From the NCBI GenBank assembly GCA_033557465.1, contig CM066033.1:385399289-385463288 (forward strand): a DNA stretch of 64,000 nt. The letters run 5' to 3'. Position numbers and translations under genes: made by a program. The notes under the pieces are model-generated. The model was not told the DNA's origin. It ran no database searches and was given only the letters and a program-made list of their open reading frames with translations. Origin of the DNA: Ichthyophis bannanicus (lineage: Eukaryota > Chordata > Amphibia > Gymnophiona > Ichthyophiidae). The number at the start of each line of letters is the position of its first letter. The first letter of the stretch is position 1. Shown here piece after piece: positions 47,876 to 58,983 of this stretch.

Positions 47876-48115
47876 ACATAGTAACATAGTAAATGACGGA
47901 AGATAAAGACCAGTATGGTCCATCTAGTCTGCCCAGTAAGATAGAAAGAGATGTGTGAACTAAGGGATCTGATAGATATGTGTCCACTCTACATTGCAGT
48001 CATTAAGTGGGATGATGATGTTGGACTCAACGTAAGTGTATCATGGAGGTATGCCCAAGTCATCAGCAGCTCTAAAGTTTATCTTTAGATTGTGGTACAG
48101 TTTATAATATAACAC
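47876..48115 (+). repeat. Dispersed 'catagtaacatagtaaatgac' repeat
   Basis: Begins tacatagtaacatagtaaat, then agaccagtatggtccatcta and gtctgcccagtaagata. The same sequence is nested at 22968. Probably a LINE 3' UTR family that I cannot name. Confidence 0.6.
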
Positions 48116-48124
48116 TGACTAGTT

Positions 48125-48365
48125 GCTGGGGTGGCCTGGTGGCCCAGTAGTAACACTGTACACTGTAATCAGCGTTCCCACAGCCCACTGCCTGCTCCTT
48201 GTGACCAAGAGTGTGATATCATGGCACCTCCCCCAACCAGCAGCAGCACAGGTGGAGGACTCCTTGTGTCAATGATGACTGTAATGCAGATGACCTGAGT
48301 TTCATTCCCAGGTCAGGTCATCCCATGTATTAGGCGTGCCATGATAAGATAAGCTCTATTGAGTC
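48125..48365 (+). repeat. Possible tRNA-derived SINE of a different family
   Basis: ggggtggcctggtggcccag looks like an A-box region. A B-box-like ttcattcccaggtcaggt occurs about 175 bp later, longer than normal, so the call is weak. Confidence 0.35.
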
Positions 48366-48394
48366 AGCTCAAGCCCAGCATTCTTCTCTCTGAA

Positions 48395-48787
48395 GGAGAA
48401 AAAAACTAAAAAATCACTTCTTCTCAACTTACTATGGCGTTATAACCTAACCACATAAACAACTACATGATCCAAGTTACTGACTGTTGACCCAAAGCAA
48501 TGGACTAATAAACATAAAATATGATGCTTACAATTCTAAATAGTTGTCATATCCTCATGAACATATACATAGTTCTCAGACTACCTTGCCCCTAGATAAG
48601 ATCCAATTGTTCCTTGTTCTTTGTAGACTATAATATGATACTGTTTACAGTTCAACTGTTCTCTGTAGATTGTAATAATACTGTTTACTGTTCAACTGTT
48701 CTATGTAAAATGTTTGTTACAATGTAAACCGCTCTGATTGAAGGACAAAGCGGTATAAAAAAATGTTTAAATAAAATAAATAAAAGT
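48395..48787 (+). mobile_element. L2-type LINE 3' end
   Basis: Ends with tgtaaaccgctctgattgaa ... caaagcggtataaa and (AAATAAA)n. Upstream has a repeated gttcaactgttct motif. Just 5' of the ORF1-only element. Confidence 0.7.
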
Positions 48788-48812
48788 GCTGGGAAGGAAT
48801 CTGTACTTGTAA

Positions 48813-49112
48813 GTATTTACCTGCTGGGAAGTTGTCTCAAAATCTTGGAAGTTGGGGAGTGTTGAAAGTTTTGCCTGAGACAGTGTTTACCTGTTGTTGG
48901 AGGAGTCAGCTGTCCTGCAGTACTCGCCATTGTTGCTGACATCAGCAACTGTCTGCAAGGGCCTATAAGAACTGCAGCCTCACTGTGAGCAGTTGGGGGT
49001 GTTGGAGGTTTTGCCTGAGATAGCATTTACCTATTGTTGGGGGAGCCAGTTGTTCTCCAGTTCTTGTTGTTGATATCAACAGCTGTTTGCAAGGGCCTAT
49101 AAGAACTGAAGC
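48813..49112 (+). promoter_or_regulatory. Tandem 5' units of the ORF1-only element C
   Basis: A ~140-bp unit is repeated: partial 48813-48882, full 48883-49022, partial 49023-49112. Each begins with a version of g(t/c)(g/a)tttacct. The last two contain gcaagggcctataagaactg, with a TATA-like CTATAAG. Tandem 5' monomers before ORF1 are how several L1 lineages carry their promoters. Promoter function is inference. Confidence 0.65.
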
Positions 49113-49884
49113 CCCACCATCGTACGTGGCTGTGGGTGTGAGTCCATGGGTATGTGTCCTAAGGGGGAGGTTACGCCCCCTAGGAGTCCCTTTGGAGTTA
49201 CATGGAGAGGGAGCTTGGAGCGATAGGGGTTTGTCTTGTCAGCTCCTTTATGGAAAAGAGGCAGAAGAAGGGTCCCCAGTCTGATACTGAGAAGGCTGTC
49301 AAGCTTGTTGACCCAATGGACTTACATGTTCAGAGGATTTCTACCGAGGACATCTCTTCAGCCTCTGTGAGTACACCTTCCCTGAGTGACTTTTCGGTGA
49401 CTTTGAGTTTACAGACCCCATCCTCTCAGCCTGTTGCATCACAGGATAGGGAACCATTGGTCGGGAGGCCACACAGGTTTCCCATAGCAGTCCTCGTGAT
49501 GACTTCCTTCAGCTTGGTTTGGTGACTAAGGCTAGGACATAGGAGGTGAAGATGCTCAAGGTGATCTCCTTTTGCCCTCTGGCTTTGGAGCAGTCTTCAT
49601 CTACCACCCTTCCTAAGGATAAAGACATTACCTTAAAGGATATTTGGATGGTAGTCACTAGAATTGAGGCGGCTCTCTCCTCAGGTCTCTGCAACCATTA
49701 TCTATTTTCTCTCAGGAAACTGTTGCTAAGTTCACTGCACAAGATGTTACATTTTCTGAGGTGGATTTGCAATTAGAGAAAGTGTCCTCCCAGGTGGGCA
49801 TGTTGCAAGCTCAATGTCCTCCACTGTTATGGATAGTTATATAATCCATTGGCAGTTAAAAATTATGGAAAATATTTCTAGATC

Positions 49885-51447
49885 AAGGCAAGATGGTGGC
49901 AGGAATCTGCTGCGTTGAGGTTGCGCTACACTAACCGCCAGACTGGCCTTGCTTCATGGTTCCAGAGAAGCAATGGGGTGGTATAAGCGAAAAGAAGCCA
50001 GCCTACCCTCGGGCTTGGCTGGCAACAGCTCTTTGGGCCAGAAGACATTGGCGGCATGTGGATTCTCCACAATTGCGGCAGAAGCGGCATCTTCAGTGGG
50101 GCCGTTGATGCCGCAGCACTCGGCGCTTCTGGGATATGGCTTTCCCCAGAGCAGCGTACCCCCTGCTATAGCCCAGAGGTTCAGTGCAGACCTGTGGAGT
50201 GCTCCCCGTTGGTTTGCCAATGAGCTCACCGGCACAGGGGAGTGAAGAGGGCTCCTCAGTTGTGTCATCTTCTTTTTCATCTCCCGCTGGTGCTGTTTGT
50301 GGTGCTGGAGGTTTAGTGGGATCAGCATCCTGTGGAGGGGATTTTCCAGCATCGAATGGTGGAGGTGCCTGACTCTGGTATTTGGGGGTTTGGTTAAACC
50401 TGCTAAGATAACATTGAAAGCACTTTATGGGACGCCGTGGCGACTATGAATACCTCTCTTTTGACTGTTGTGGGGACTATGATTATGGACTTCAACTTTT
50501 GCTTTTTCTGAGGCTTCTCGGACACAGGAGGATCAAGCTGGCAGGTTAGCCAGTGTGGAAGCAGAGCTGGGTTAACTTTGAGGACCATGTGCTGTCCATT
50601 TTAAGGATAAGATATTGCTCGCTAGGAAGACAGAGTATTTAGAGAATCAAGCCCGTAGGAATAACTTGAAATTGTTAAATTTTCCCAAGTCACCTATTCT
50701 GTCTCCCTCTGAGATGGATCTTCTTCAGCTTCTTGGGGAGAACCTGCCCCCCCCCCCCAATCGTTAGGGCTCAGTACTTGTCCCTGGGTGCCAGTCCTCA
50801 TGACCCTGCTTCTGGTGGTCCCCTTCAGTTTCCTGAGGACCTGACTGCGTTCCTAGAGGATTCTCTTGAAGTGGTCACTGAGTGGACCATCTTGCTTGTG
50901 ACTCTGGACTTGGAACCGGATAAGTCTGTAATTCTTCAATCCTATTTCAGAAATTTCAATGTGTTGTTTCTGGGTTCTAAAGTTCGCATTTCCCCAGATC
51001 TCTCATGTGTTATCCAACTGCGGAGGAAGGAATTCCTGGGTCTTAGACCTAGGGTTCTTTCCCTTGGTGGAACCTTTGTTTTAAGTTTTTCTTCCCATTG
51101 TATAATTACCTCTAAAGATAAGATTTTTCTTTTTTTGAATCTGGAGGCAAGAGAAGAGATTATGGTTAACACTGCGTCCAATATGGCTGACGCATAGGTT
51201 CTCACTCAGCTATGAATACATATTTTTCTATTAGGGATGGATATTTATTTTCCTTGTTTTGTTATTTTCTGGTTTCATTTATATTGTGGTCTAAATTAAT
51301 GGGAATGAATATTGCCTGATTTTTCTTTTTTTTAAATGTTTCCTTTTGAATGATCAGATGTACCATTGTTTTTCCTACATTCTTGTTTTTTTTTTTTTGC
51401 TGGAATGTTTATATAAATGTAATAAAAATTTTAAATAAAAAAAATAG
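49885..51447 (+). mobile_element. ORF1-only LINE-like element B
   Basis: 1563 bp, with a 9-bp target duplication ttctagatc at 49876-49884 and 51448-51456. The 5' end has ggcaagatggtggcaggaat, matching element D (ccaagatggcggcagggatc). A single worn ORF1 is followed directly by a 3' end rich in T, aataaaaattttaaataaaa and a tail. Both ends and the target duplication are present, yet there is no ORF2. Confidence 0.85.
50640..51197 (+). pseudogene. ORF1 C-terminal half of element B
   Basis: Reads QARRNNLKLLNFPKSPILSP (start of the RRM-like region), a frame break at the C-run near 50750, then LQFPEDLTAFLEDS, RNFNVLFLGSKVRISPDLS and RRKEFLGLRPRVLSLGGTFV. This parallels element D residue by residue. 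The 5' half (about 49960-50600) is present but in several frames. Confidence 0.75.
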
Positions 51448-52059
51448 TTCTAGATCTAGAAATTTATGATTTTTGAATTTCCCTTGCACGCGTTATGCAC
51501 CTCCCTTAATATTACTGAAGAAATTATTTTAAAAAGTTTTGTCTTTCCCTGAAGTGGAAGACTTTAAAGTGCCTAATATTTATTATTTAGCTGGGGGCGG
51601 GGGGGGGGGGGGCAGAGTAAAGGAGGCTGAGGGAAGAGACTCTGAACCTGCCTTATTGGAAGAAAATTTGGATATTTCTGCATATATTCTCTTGATGAGA
51701 GCGACGTTGTTAGTTACCTTTTTCTCTGTATTGGAAAAGAATACCTTTTTGAAATAGTTCTTTCAGCATAAAAAGATACATTTTTTTGTGGCCAGAAATT
51801 GGATCTCTTCCCTGAGGTAGCAGAACTACCCGGCTGCACTGGAAGGCTTATTTGGAGTTAAAGCCTCTGGTGGTAGATATGGGAGCTTCTTTTTTCTTAA
51901 ATTCCCATGTAAGTGTTTGGTGCTGCATCAGGGTAAGCGATTTGTTTCCTTGATCCATCTCAGTTGCAACTGTTTTTGAAGAGTAAATGATTTCTTGATA
52001 AGAATTGATTCCTGTTTTTTTCCTTTATTTTGATTTCAGTCTGGGAATAGATAAAAAGG

Positions 52060-52440
52060 GTCTAATATTTTTTTTTATTTAGTAAACATTTGTATACCGC
52101 TACTTCCTACGATCAGTAGCGGTTTACTTTACAGAATCATAATGTATTGCAATACAGTAAATTTTTAAGATATACAGTTAGATTGAGTATTGATTTACAC
52201 ATCACAGGAAGATCAATTGGTTTCAATATACATTAGATGAGAACTCACAAATCTAAATATACATTATAGGGATGTGGGTGGGGGGCAGAAATATACAAAT
52301 ATACAAGGTTATAATAATGTAGTCTCCTTTGCTTTCTTATTATGTTTCTCCTTCCCCATAAAGTAAACATGTTATGGTAAATATTTCCTTAATCAATGTG
52401 ATTTCTCTAACTTTTTCAGTGTCCTTGTAATATTTCAGTT
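52060..52440 (-). mobile_element. L2-type 3' tail, reverse
   Basis: On +: ttttttttatttagtaaac, gtataccgctacttcctacg, cagtagcggtttactttac, the reverse of the L2 tail pair. It lies within the 3' part of element C. The right boundary is approximate. Confidence 0.65.
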
Positions 52441-52477
52441 GATTGTTAATTGAAATTTTTAATTAAAAAACAGTCTT

Positions 52478-54118
52478 ATGGTAGCTTCAGGGGAGGGGTC
52501 TGATTTCCAAGATGGCGGCAGGGATCTGTTGAGCTGGGATGTCTAAGAGAAAGGGTAAGCAACGGGCCTTCCCCGCTGAGCCTGCTTCTGCAAAACCCTC
52601 TTCGTCTGTTAGTACCGGGCCGATGGATCGATTTGTCCAGCTTACCAAGCAGTAAATTGGGGAGATTAGAGGGGGCTTGGAATCGCCGGCTCAGGATTCT
52701 TCGGCGTCTTCTGTCCCGGATGTGTCTCTCTCCCCAGGTGGTCGGTCTCCGCCTTCACCTCCGAGGCTCCCGGGTCCTCCACCAATCAGTGCTGCCGCTT
52801 CTCCCTCGGTGTCCGGGGTATGTGGAGCGGTGAGTCAGCGGGGCTCTGGCGTACCGGACTCTGGAGGGCAGCTGGTAATATCTACAGCAGCGATTTCCTC
52901 GGCGGTTGGTTTGGAAGGCGAATTTGCTGGACCGGGTGTGGGTGAGTCTGCGGAAGGAGGTGCCCCTCGGATTTTATCGTTAGACCAAGAAACGCCACGA
53001 CTTTTTTCCTTGATGTGTCCTCCAGTTGTGTCTTTGGACAGCATTTGGGATGCCATTTCTAGTTTAGCAGCAATGGTGAGTCAACAACTGACTTTGGCCG
53101 AGACCCGGGTCTCTAAGTTAGAAGTCTCAACTTCTAACCTTTTTGCCGAGGTTACTGAGCTTAAAACTCAAGTTTCTACAAATACTCAGTCACTTTCTCA
53201 AACTTCTGTTGTAACTGTCTCCTTAGTTAAGGATAATGTGGCAACAAGGCTGAAGTTAGAAATATTGGAGAATGCTGCCAGATCCTCAAATATCCGTCTT
53301 CTCAATTTTCCTATGGTGCCTTTGGTTTCTCCGACAGATCTTTTTAAAAGATATTTGCAAGAGTCTCTGAGGGTATCGCCAGAATTAATTCCTCCTGTTA
53401 CTAAAGTGTATTTTTTGCCGTCTGGTCGGAAAACTGGGGAGAAAGCAGCGGATCTCCCAGAGATGAGTTTACTGGATGTCTCAGCGCTTCTTCAGACGCC
53501 TAAGGATGAAGAGCTTGCAGTGTCTACTTTGATTGTTTCCTTGGCACTTTCATCTGATAGAGACTGGCTTCTCAGGCTTTATTTCAAACATCATAATTGC
53601 TTGTTTTTGGGTAAAAAAATTGGAATGTTCCCAGATGTCTCTAGAGAAACACAGCGTAGGCATAAATCCTTTTTGTTGTTGCGTCCTGGGGTTATTCGTT
53701 TGGGCGCTACTTTTGCCCTTCGCTACCCTTGTAAGTGTATTGTTAATTTTCAATCGCTTAAGTATGTTTTTTTTCAGTCCGAGGATTTGTCCTCCTTCCT
53801 TAGTGCTCACATTGTTACTTCTTCCCCTGTCTAGCAATACCCCACCATTATTATTGATTTTGCTTGGTTCCCTGTGTGCCTCTGGTATTGCCTTTAAATT
53901 TGTTCTTGTTTTTTTTTTGTGGGGGGTGTTCCTGGCCCTCTGCAATACTCTGTGACCTCTCTCCCTCTTTTGGGGACTGTCAATAGCATTGTATACTTTT
54001 CTTGCTATTATGTTTAAATTTCTATTTTCTTTTCCACAATGTCTATTAATGTACAAGTGTTATGCTTGATTCATTGTTAAACTGCATAAATATAAAATAA
54101 AAAAAAAACAAAAAAAAC
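52478..54118 (+). mobile_element. ORF1-only LINE-like element D, youngest copy
   Basis: 1641 bp with a 7-bp target duplication cagtctt (52471-52477, 54119-54125). It has a short 5' leader with ccaagatggcggcagggatc, one long ORF1 (52539-53834), about 230 bp of 3' UTR and a poly-A-rich tail (aataaaaaaaaaac at 54096). No ORF2 or endonuclease. Ends, tail and target duplication show a complete, LINE-type insertion. Confidence 0.88.
52539..53834 (+). pseudogene. ORF1 protein of element D, one in-frame stop
   Basis: From the ATG at 52539 (MSKRKGKQRAFPAEPASAKP) the frame runs about 431 codons to TAG at 53832, broken only by a TAA at 52653; beyond it 385 or so codons are open. Layout: basic N-terminus; Pro/Ser/Gly-rich low-complexity region (residues ~45-160); predicted coiled coil (~165-225, LAETRVSKLEVSTSNLFAEV); RRM-like region from NIRLLNFPMVPLVSPTDLF; C-terminal domain with FPDVSRETQRRHKSFLLLRP and LGATFALRYPCKC. 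This is the order of L1 ORF1p, an RNA-binding trimer. Assignment is by layout and motif. A family search would settle it. Confidence 0.78.
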
Positions 54119-54125
54119 CAGTCTT

Positions 54126-56262
54126 CAGAGTTTTGGGTTAAACTGGTAAAATCTGTGTCTATTTAAAATTCTGTGTTCATTTATATAGTCATTTAGAACA
54201 TGGCTTAACAGCTAACATTTCAGCTTTATTAAAGCCAGTTGGGACATAGTTTAACAGCCAAGCATTCCATGTTTTAAAATCAGTCAGGAGATAACAGCCA
54301 GACTTTCTGACACTTATTCAAATCACAACTGCTATCTGCATAATTTAGAACAGTAAAAGAGCTATGCAGGTTGCTTATCTGGACAGTGACTGAATATCGC
54401 CTCTTTCTCTCTTTGTCCTTGTAACAAGAAAGGAAGGGGGGTCTGCTACTGATATTACAGATTCCTAGAAATGTGACAGGAGCCAAAATGTGAATAGTTC
54501 TGCTAAGGCCCCTGAAATTTGGCTGAGACCATCAGCTCATTTTATGAAGAAAGAACAAATTCAGTAGTGAGGTTTGAAAGTTGAGGAAAGACATTAGTGA
54601 AACGGGATTGCGTGTACATCTGCACACCTCAAACAAGTGCCTATTCAGTCACTGCCTGACCAAAGCGGAGGAAGCCAGCGGCAGGCACCTCTTGTTGAAT
54701 GAGGGCGTGACGCCGATTGTACTGTTCAGAAAAACTATTTGCTCTTCTTTCCTTCGGGAGAGTTTAATAGTATGAGGAAACCTCATCATAGGACCTGTGA
54801 CATTAAGAGGCACTGATGTGTAAAGTGAAACAACTAAAGGGTCTGTTTTAAATATACTTTTCAACGGGAAATGAAGAATGCTTGAAGACTGCTGAGGGTA
54901 GGGGGGGCAGAAAAGGGGAAAATATTATTAAATATGCACATAAAACACCTACCCATATTAGACTGCAAACAGGCAATATCCTTATCTGAAAGGCATTCAT
55001 ACTACATGGTGGTTGATACCAGGTGCTGCTCTGAGCTATGTGTTAGTAGTTGGGAGCAGTGAGTTAAGTGGCAGGAAAGCCAGTGATCAGATCCAAGGAT
55101 GGCCTGTGGGGATTGGAAGGGATGTGGGGCCATGGGCAGAGAGTTATTGCATAAGTCACACTTGCTCAATGACAGGGCCGCCCGTGTTCAGATTCCATTC
55201 CTCCCACTAACATTTCATGTGACTTTGGATAAGTTGCTTCACTCTCTGTTGCCTCATATACAAATTTATGGGTTAATATTCAGTTGGTATGGCCAGTGGT
55301 TTTTTAAAAAGCTGGCTGTGGTATTCTGTATTACTAATTAAAGATTTATATGGATTTTTGGATCAGCAAAGGATATTGTACTTTATCTGAGCCAACTTGC
55401 TCCAGAGATGAGAGATTTTTGCACATCTAGCCTGGGGAGTGTTAAGAGATCAGAGAGGGAGACAGAATTCTTCCCTTGGCCTTTGAACAATTCTCTTGGA
55501 CAGGATAAGAATTCATCAATTATAATGTAAAAGCTTTGAGATGCTTTTGGGTGTCTCCCTTGACAGAGACCCATTAATGATAACAAAAGAACACTTAGGC
55601 CATGGAGGATGTGTCCTTTGAGCATTCTCAGATGTCTGACCATGTCTGACTGTGTAAGTTTGAGCTTCTAACACCAAGGGGGGTAATCAAAAGCCTGCCC
55701 GGAAACCGAAGCAAAAAAGGTGGAGGGGGTGGAGAGAAGCTCATGGGTGAGAGCTGGCTGCAACATATAAGTACAGAAAATATCCAGAACAGACAGAGCG
55801 TAGATCTGCTTGGCCAAGCATGAAGTATCCTAGACTGTCATCAGTTCCTCTCGCTGAGCGCTCCCAGCTGATGTGTAAAGGGCTTATGACAAGTTTGGTG
55901 AAGTATATTCTTTGTACATAGCTGCATTCTCTCATAATTCTTTCAGTACTGTAATTAAGTGTGCATTCTAGTTATCTTTTCTAACTACTCATGTGTAACT
56001 AAGAGAATTACTTGTCTTTCTAAATGTTTCCTTACTTTGTTTGTAAATAAACTGCACGTCTTCATTACAAGGTGTTAGCCTTTGTTGAAGTAAGACATAT
56101 TCTTAAAAACTACATATATTTAGTGGCACTGAATATACAGACAGACCACTGAGTGGTGTCAGTGATATTCAGCCACTAACTGTATAGCTATAAGATTTAA
56201 TTTAAGAAAGTCTTTTTGGCTACCCCAAGTTTACTCAGATAGCTATACAGGTGGAGGCACAT
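54126..56262. other. Intron 2, no gene; one SINE-like fragment
   Basis: Mostly unclassified. At 55190-55275 a MIR/CORE-like piece reads catgtgactttggataagtt and ctctctgttgcctcatatac. At 56105-56230 there are tgaatat/gatattcagcc words of the dispersed MITE type. No coding signal. Confidence 0.5.
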
Positions 56263-56264
56263 TC

Positions 56265-56790
56265 TAATGTCGGCATCCAGGCCCCTGTGCGCCAATCAGA
56301 ATCAACACGCCCAGAGGTAGACCCGTGGGGGCTAGACGTGCCTGCGGGATCAGAATCGGGTCTAGGGCCTGAACGTGCAGGCCGGGACCCGATTCTGATT
56401 GGCCTGCATGCATAGCCACTTGCCCGGCTACCTCAGTCAGGCTCCTGAATAGAGCTGCAGTGCCAATGCACCCTGTCACCATGGCATCGTGGCTCCATTC
56501 AGGAGCTGCTAATGCCAGCCGCCACTGATTCAATTCATTCACCGCAGTCAGACCTTCGATCCGGCCTCCCGTGGCCAGGGTCCGCTGATGCACAGGAGGA
56601 TTTATTCCACCTCTGCAGTGGAATAAGTCCCCCGTCTACGTTCATGGCCACAGACATACAGGGCTGACCTCAGAATTGGCCCTGTACATCCAGGGTGGAG
56701 GAACACCCATGCCCGCCCTCGCTCCGCCTCTGGAACACCCCCTCCCGCCCCATCTAAGCCTCCCCGTACATCGGCGAGCAGCCTTCCGCC
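56265..56790 (+). repeat. GC-rich dispersed element, copy 2, cut by the Ngaro element
   Basis: Shares gatcagaatcgggtct, aacgtgcaggccggg, ggccctgtacatccaggg and the general order with 29690-30250. The right part is missing where Ngaro sequence begins at about 56791. Confidence 0.7.
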
Positions 56791-58048
56791 GAATTTGTAG
56801 TCTCTCCGCTGGGTATCATTGCAAAGAAGGAGCCGGGAAAGTATTGCTTGATACATAATCTGTCCTTTCCTATTGGTTCCTCGGTCAATGATCACATTCC
56901 TAAGGAATTGTGTGCGGTACGTTACGCCTCCTTTGATGAGGCTGTCGAACTCGTGAGAGCATGCGGGCCTGGGTGCTTGCTGGCGAAAGTGGATATTGGC
57001 GTTTCATTTGTTGGGATTTTCCTTCGAAGGAAAATATTACTTTGACAAAAGCATGCCTATGGACTGTTCGATTTCCTGTGCTTATTTCGAACAGTTTAGC
57101 TCTTTTTTGCATTGGGCCTTTGTCGACTGGATTGGGTATGGCACAGTCGTGCATTACTTGGACGACTTCCTCTTCGTTGGACCTGCGCATACAGGGCAGT
57201 GCAAGGCGTTGCTGGACGGTTTCATGCAATTGGCCCAGGTGTGGGGTGCTCCCTTAGCTTCGGGTAAGACTGAAGGTCCGTCGACTACTCTTACCTTTTT
57301 GGGAGTGGAGTTGGATTCAGTAGCGCGTGTCGCCCGCCTGCCGAATGAGAAAGTGGTGAAGCTGTGGGTGTTGGTTGCGAATGCGCTGGCTTCCAGCAAG
57401 CTGACGTTGCGCGAGATGCAGTCGTTGGTAGATTCACTTAATTTTGCTTGCAGGGTGATCCCGATGGGGAGGGTCTTCTTGCGCCGGCTGGCAGCAGCCA
57501 CTGAAGGTGTAACTAAGCCCCATCACCGGATTAGGATGTCACGCAGCCTGCGGGCAGACCTAAGGATCTGGGACGATTTCCTAGCTAACTTTAATGGTAC
57601 CACGGTGCTGAGGGACCGGGAGGTGACTTCTGCGGATCTCCAATTGTTTACTGATGCGGCTAGGGGTGCGGGCTTGGAAATTTATTTTGGGGGCGCTTGG
57701 TGTACGGTTAGTTGGCCACAGTCCTGGCGGGACGTAGGACTTACGACTAATATTACCTTCCTCGAGTTGTTCCCCATTTTGGTGGCTATGTCATTATGGC
57801 CTGACAGACTTCGCAATCGCAAATTCCTTTGGTGGTGCGACAATGCTGCGGTAGTATCCGTGCTCAATAATTATTCCCCAAGATGTAGGCCGGTCGCCGA
57901 CCTGATGCGACGGGTTGTTTTCGCTTGCTTGCAGTTGAATTTAGTGATTAGGGCTCGTCATATTCTGGGGAGTCATAACCAGATTGCTGATGCTCTTTCC
58001 CGTTTTAAGTGGGAGCTGTTTCGGACCTTGGCGCCCGAGGCGGACTAG
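56791..58048 (+). pseudogene. Ngaro reverse transcriptase-RNase H, deletion in RT
   Basis: An RT N-part at 56793-56995 (SPLGIIAKKEPGKYCLIHNL, then CLLAKVDI, where Asp is motif A) breaks off. After a short deletion and frame change the protein continues from 56996: HLLGFSFEGKYYFDKSMPM, HYLDDFLFVG (catalytic DD), TLTFLGVELD. RNase H follows with its acidic residues in FTDAARGAGL, LELFPI, WWCDNAAVVSV and HNQIADALSRF. The stop is at 58046. The missing piece between motif A and HLLGF covers about 12-15 residues. RNase H looks complete. The element copies its RNA with these enzymes. This copy's RT is disabled. Confidence 0.9.
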
Positions 58049-58074
58049 GAGGGAACATCAGTCCCGGAACACTT

Positions 58075-58983
58075 ATGGCGAGTTGGCCTCGAGACATGAT
58101 GGAGCTGCTGCGGAATTCCGTCTCTCCAGCAACGTCGTTAGCTTATCAACGGGGCTGCTGCAGTGTGGTGGCCTTCCTGGTACTTCAGGGATGGCATGGA
58201 GGTCCAGCCTCCGATCAGTTTGTGGGTCAGTATGTATCGGCAGCTAAGGCTGCGGGTCTGTCGCGTGCTACCGTTCGGAGGAATTTGGTGGGATTTTCCT
58301 TTTTTGCACCCGCCTTAGGGTGGGGGGCAGCGGGTGGGGGATTTTTAACGCGTATGCTTCTGCGGGGGTGGGAGCGGTCCTCCCCCCCCCCCCCGTCGGG
58401 GGATTGGCGGCGCCCTATCACGCATGACTTGCTTCAGCGTTTATGCGGCGTTTTGCCTCAAGTGGTTTCCTCCTCTTATGAAGGGGCGCTTTTTCGGGCT
58501 GTCTTTTCGGTGGCCTTTTTCGGCGCTTTTCGGGTGGGTGAGTTGGTTGCGGAGTCGGGTCGGATTTGCAACGGGAGGGAGGTTCAGATACATCAGGTGC
58601 ACTTCCTCGGGGGCGGGGTTCATATCCGCCTTGCCCGTTCTAAGACGGATCAAGCGGGGCAAGGTGCGTGGGTGGCATTGACGGCGGTGCGGGGCTCCCC
58701 CTCATGCCCTGTAGTGTTATTACAGGCATACTTACATGTGCGTCCGGACACTGGTGGTAGCCTGTTTATCCATCAGAATGCGCGGGTTCTTACGCGTTTC
58801 CAGTTTACGGCGGTGCTGCGGCTGGCTTTATGGCAGATAGGCGAGGATCCTGGATCGTTCGCTCCTCACTCCTTCAGGATTGGGGCGGCGACCAGCGCCG
58901 CAGCTGCTGGGCTTCCAGATCAGGAGATACAGCGGATAGGGAGGTGGCGGTCGGGGGCCTTCCAAAGCTACGTACGTTTGTAG
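58075..58983 (+). CDS. Ngaro tyrosine recombinase, apparently intact
   Basis: 302 codons from the ATG at 58075, 26 bases after the RT stop and in another frame. It is the integrase of the element and makes strand exchange through a 3'-phosphotyrosine. All expected catalytic residues are visible: Arg in GAFRVGELV, Lys in ARSKTDQ, HxxR in APHSFRIGA, Trp in GRWRSGAFQ and Tyr in SYVRL at the very end. The N-terminal SAM-like core-binding part contains SLAYQRGCCSVVAFL. A C-run at 58382-58393 codes for four prolines. The frame is open to about 58009 without an ATG. A rare complete ORF in this window, though the element around it is truncated. Confidence 0.9.
   Translation: MASWPRDMMELLRNSVSPATSLAYQRGCCSVVAFLVLQGWHGGPASDQFVGQYVSAAKAAGLSRATVRRNLVGFSFFAPALGWGAAGGGFLTRMLLRGWERSSPPPPSGDWRRPITHDLLQRLCGVLPQVVSSSYEGALFRAVFSVAFFGAFRVGELVAESGRICNGREVQIHQVHFLGGGVHIRLARSKTDQAGQGAWVALTAVRGSPSCPVVLLQAYLHVRPDTGGSLFIHQNARVLTRFQFTAVLRLALWQIGEDPGSFAPHSFRIGAATSAAAAGLPDQEIQRIGRWRSGAFQSYVRL

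Larger units (their letters stand above)
49250..51995 (+). pseudogene. ORF1 of element C, L1-type ORF1 protein, broken
   Basis: The N-terminus is basic (MEKRQKKGPQSD), then a PMDLHVQ motif shared with element D (PMDRFVQ) and a serine-rich region. A coiled-coil-like stretch lies around 49740-49860. Frame breaks occur near 49525 and 49850. After element B the protein continues poorly, with a G-run at 51597, and ends with FFLKFPCKCLVLHQGKRFV. It would be an RNA-binding retroposon protein. Inactive. Confidence 0.65.
48813..52477 (+). mobile_element. ORF1-only LINE-like element C (host of B)
   Basis: Tandem 5' units, then ORF1 from an ATG near 49250, broken by insertion of element B at 49885 and resuming at 51448. 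The C-terminal block (MGASFFLKFPCKCLVLHQGK) lies near 51870-51945. A 3' region is interrupted by an L2 tail (52065) and ends in aattaaaaaa at 52470. No endonuclease or RT sequence occurs between the ORF1 end and the tail. Confidence 0.7.

Noticed and set aside
53533..54056. Hydrophobic + frame and a basic minus frame over the 3' part of element D
   Set aside because: Shadow frames of ORF1 and its T-rich 3' UTR.
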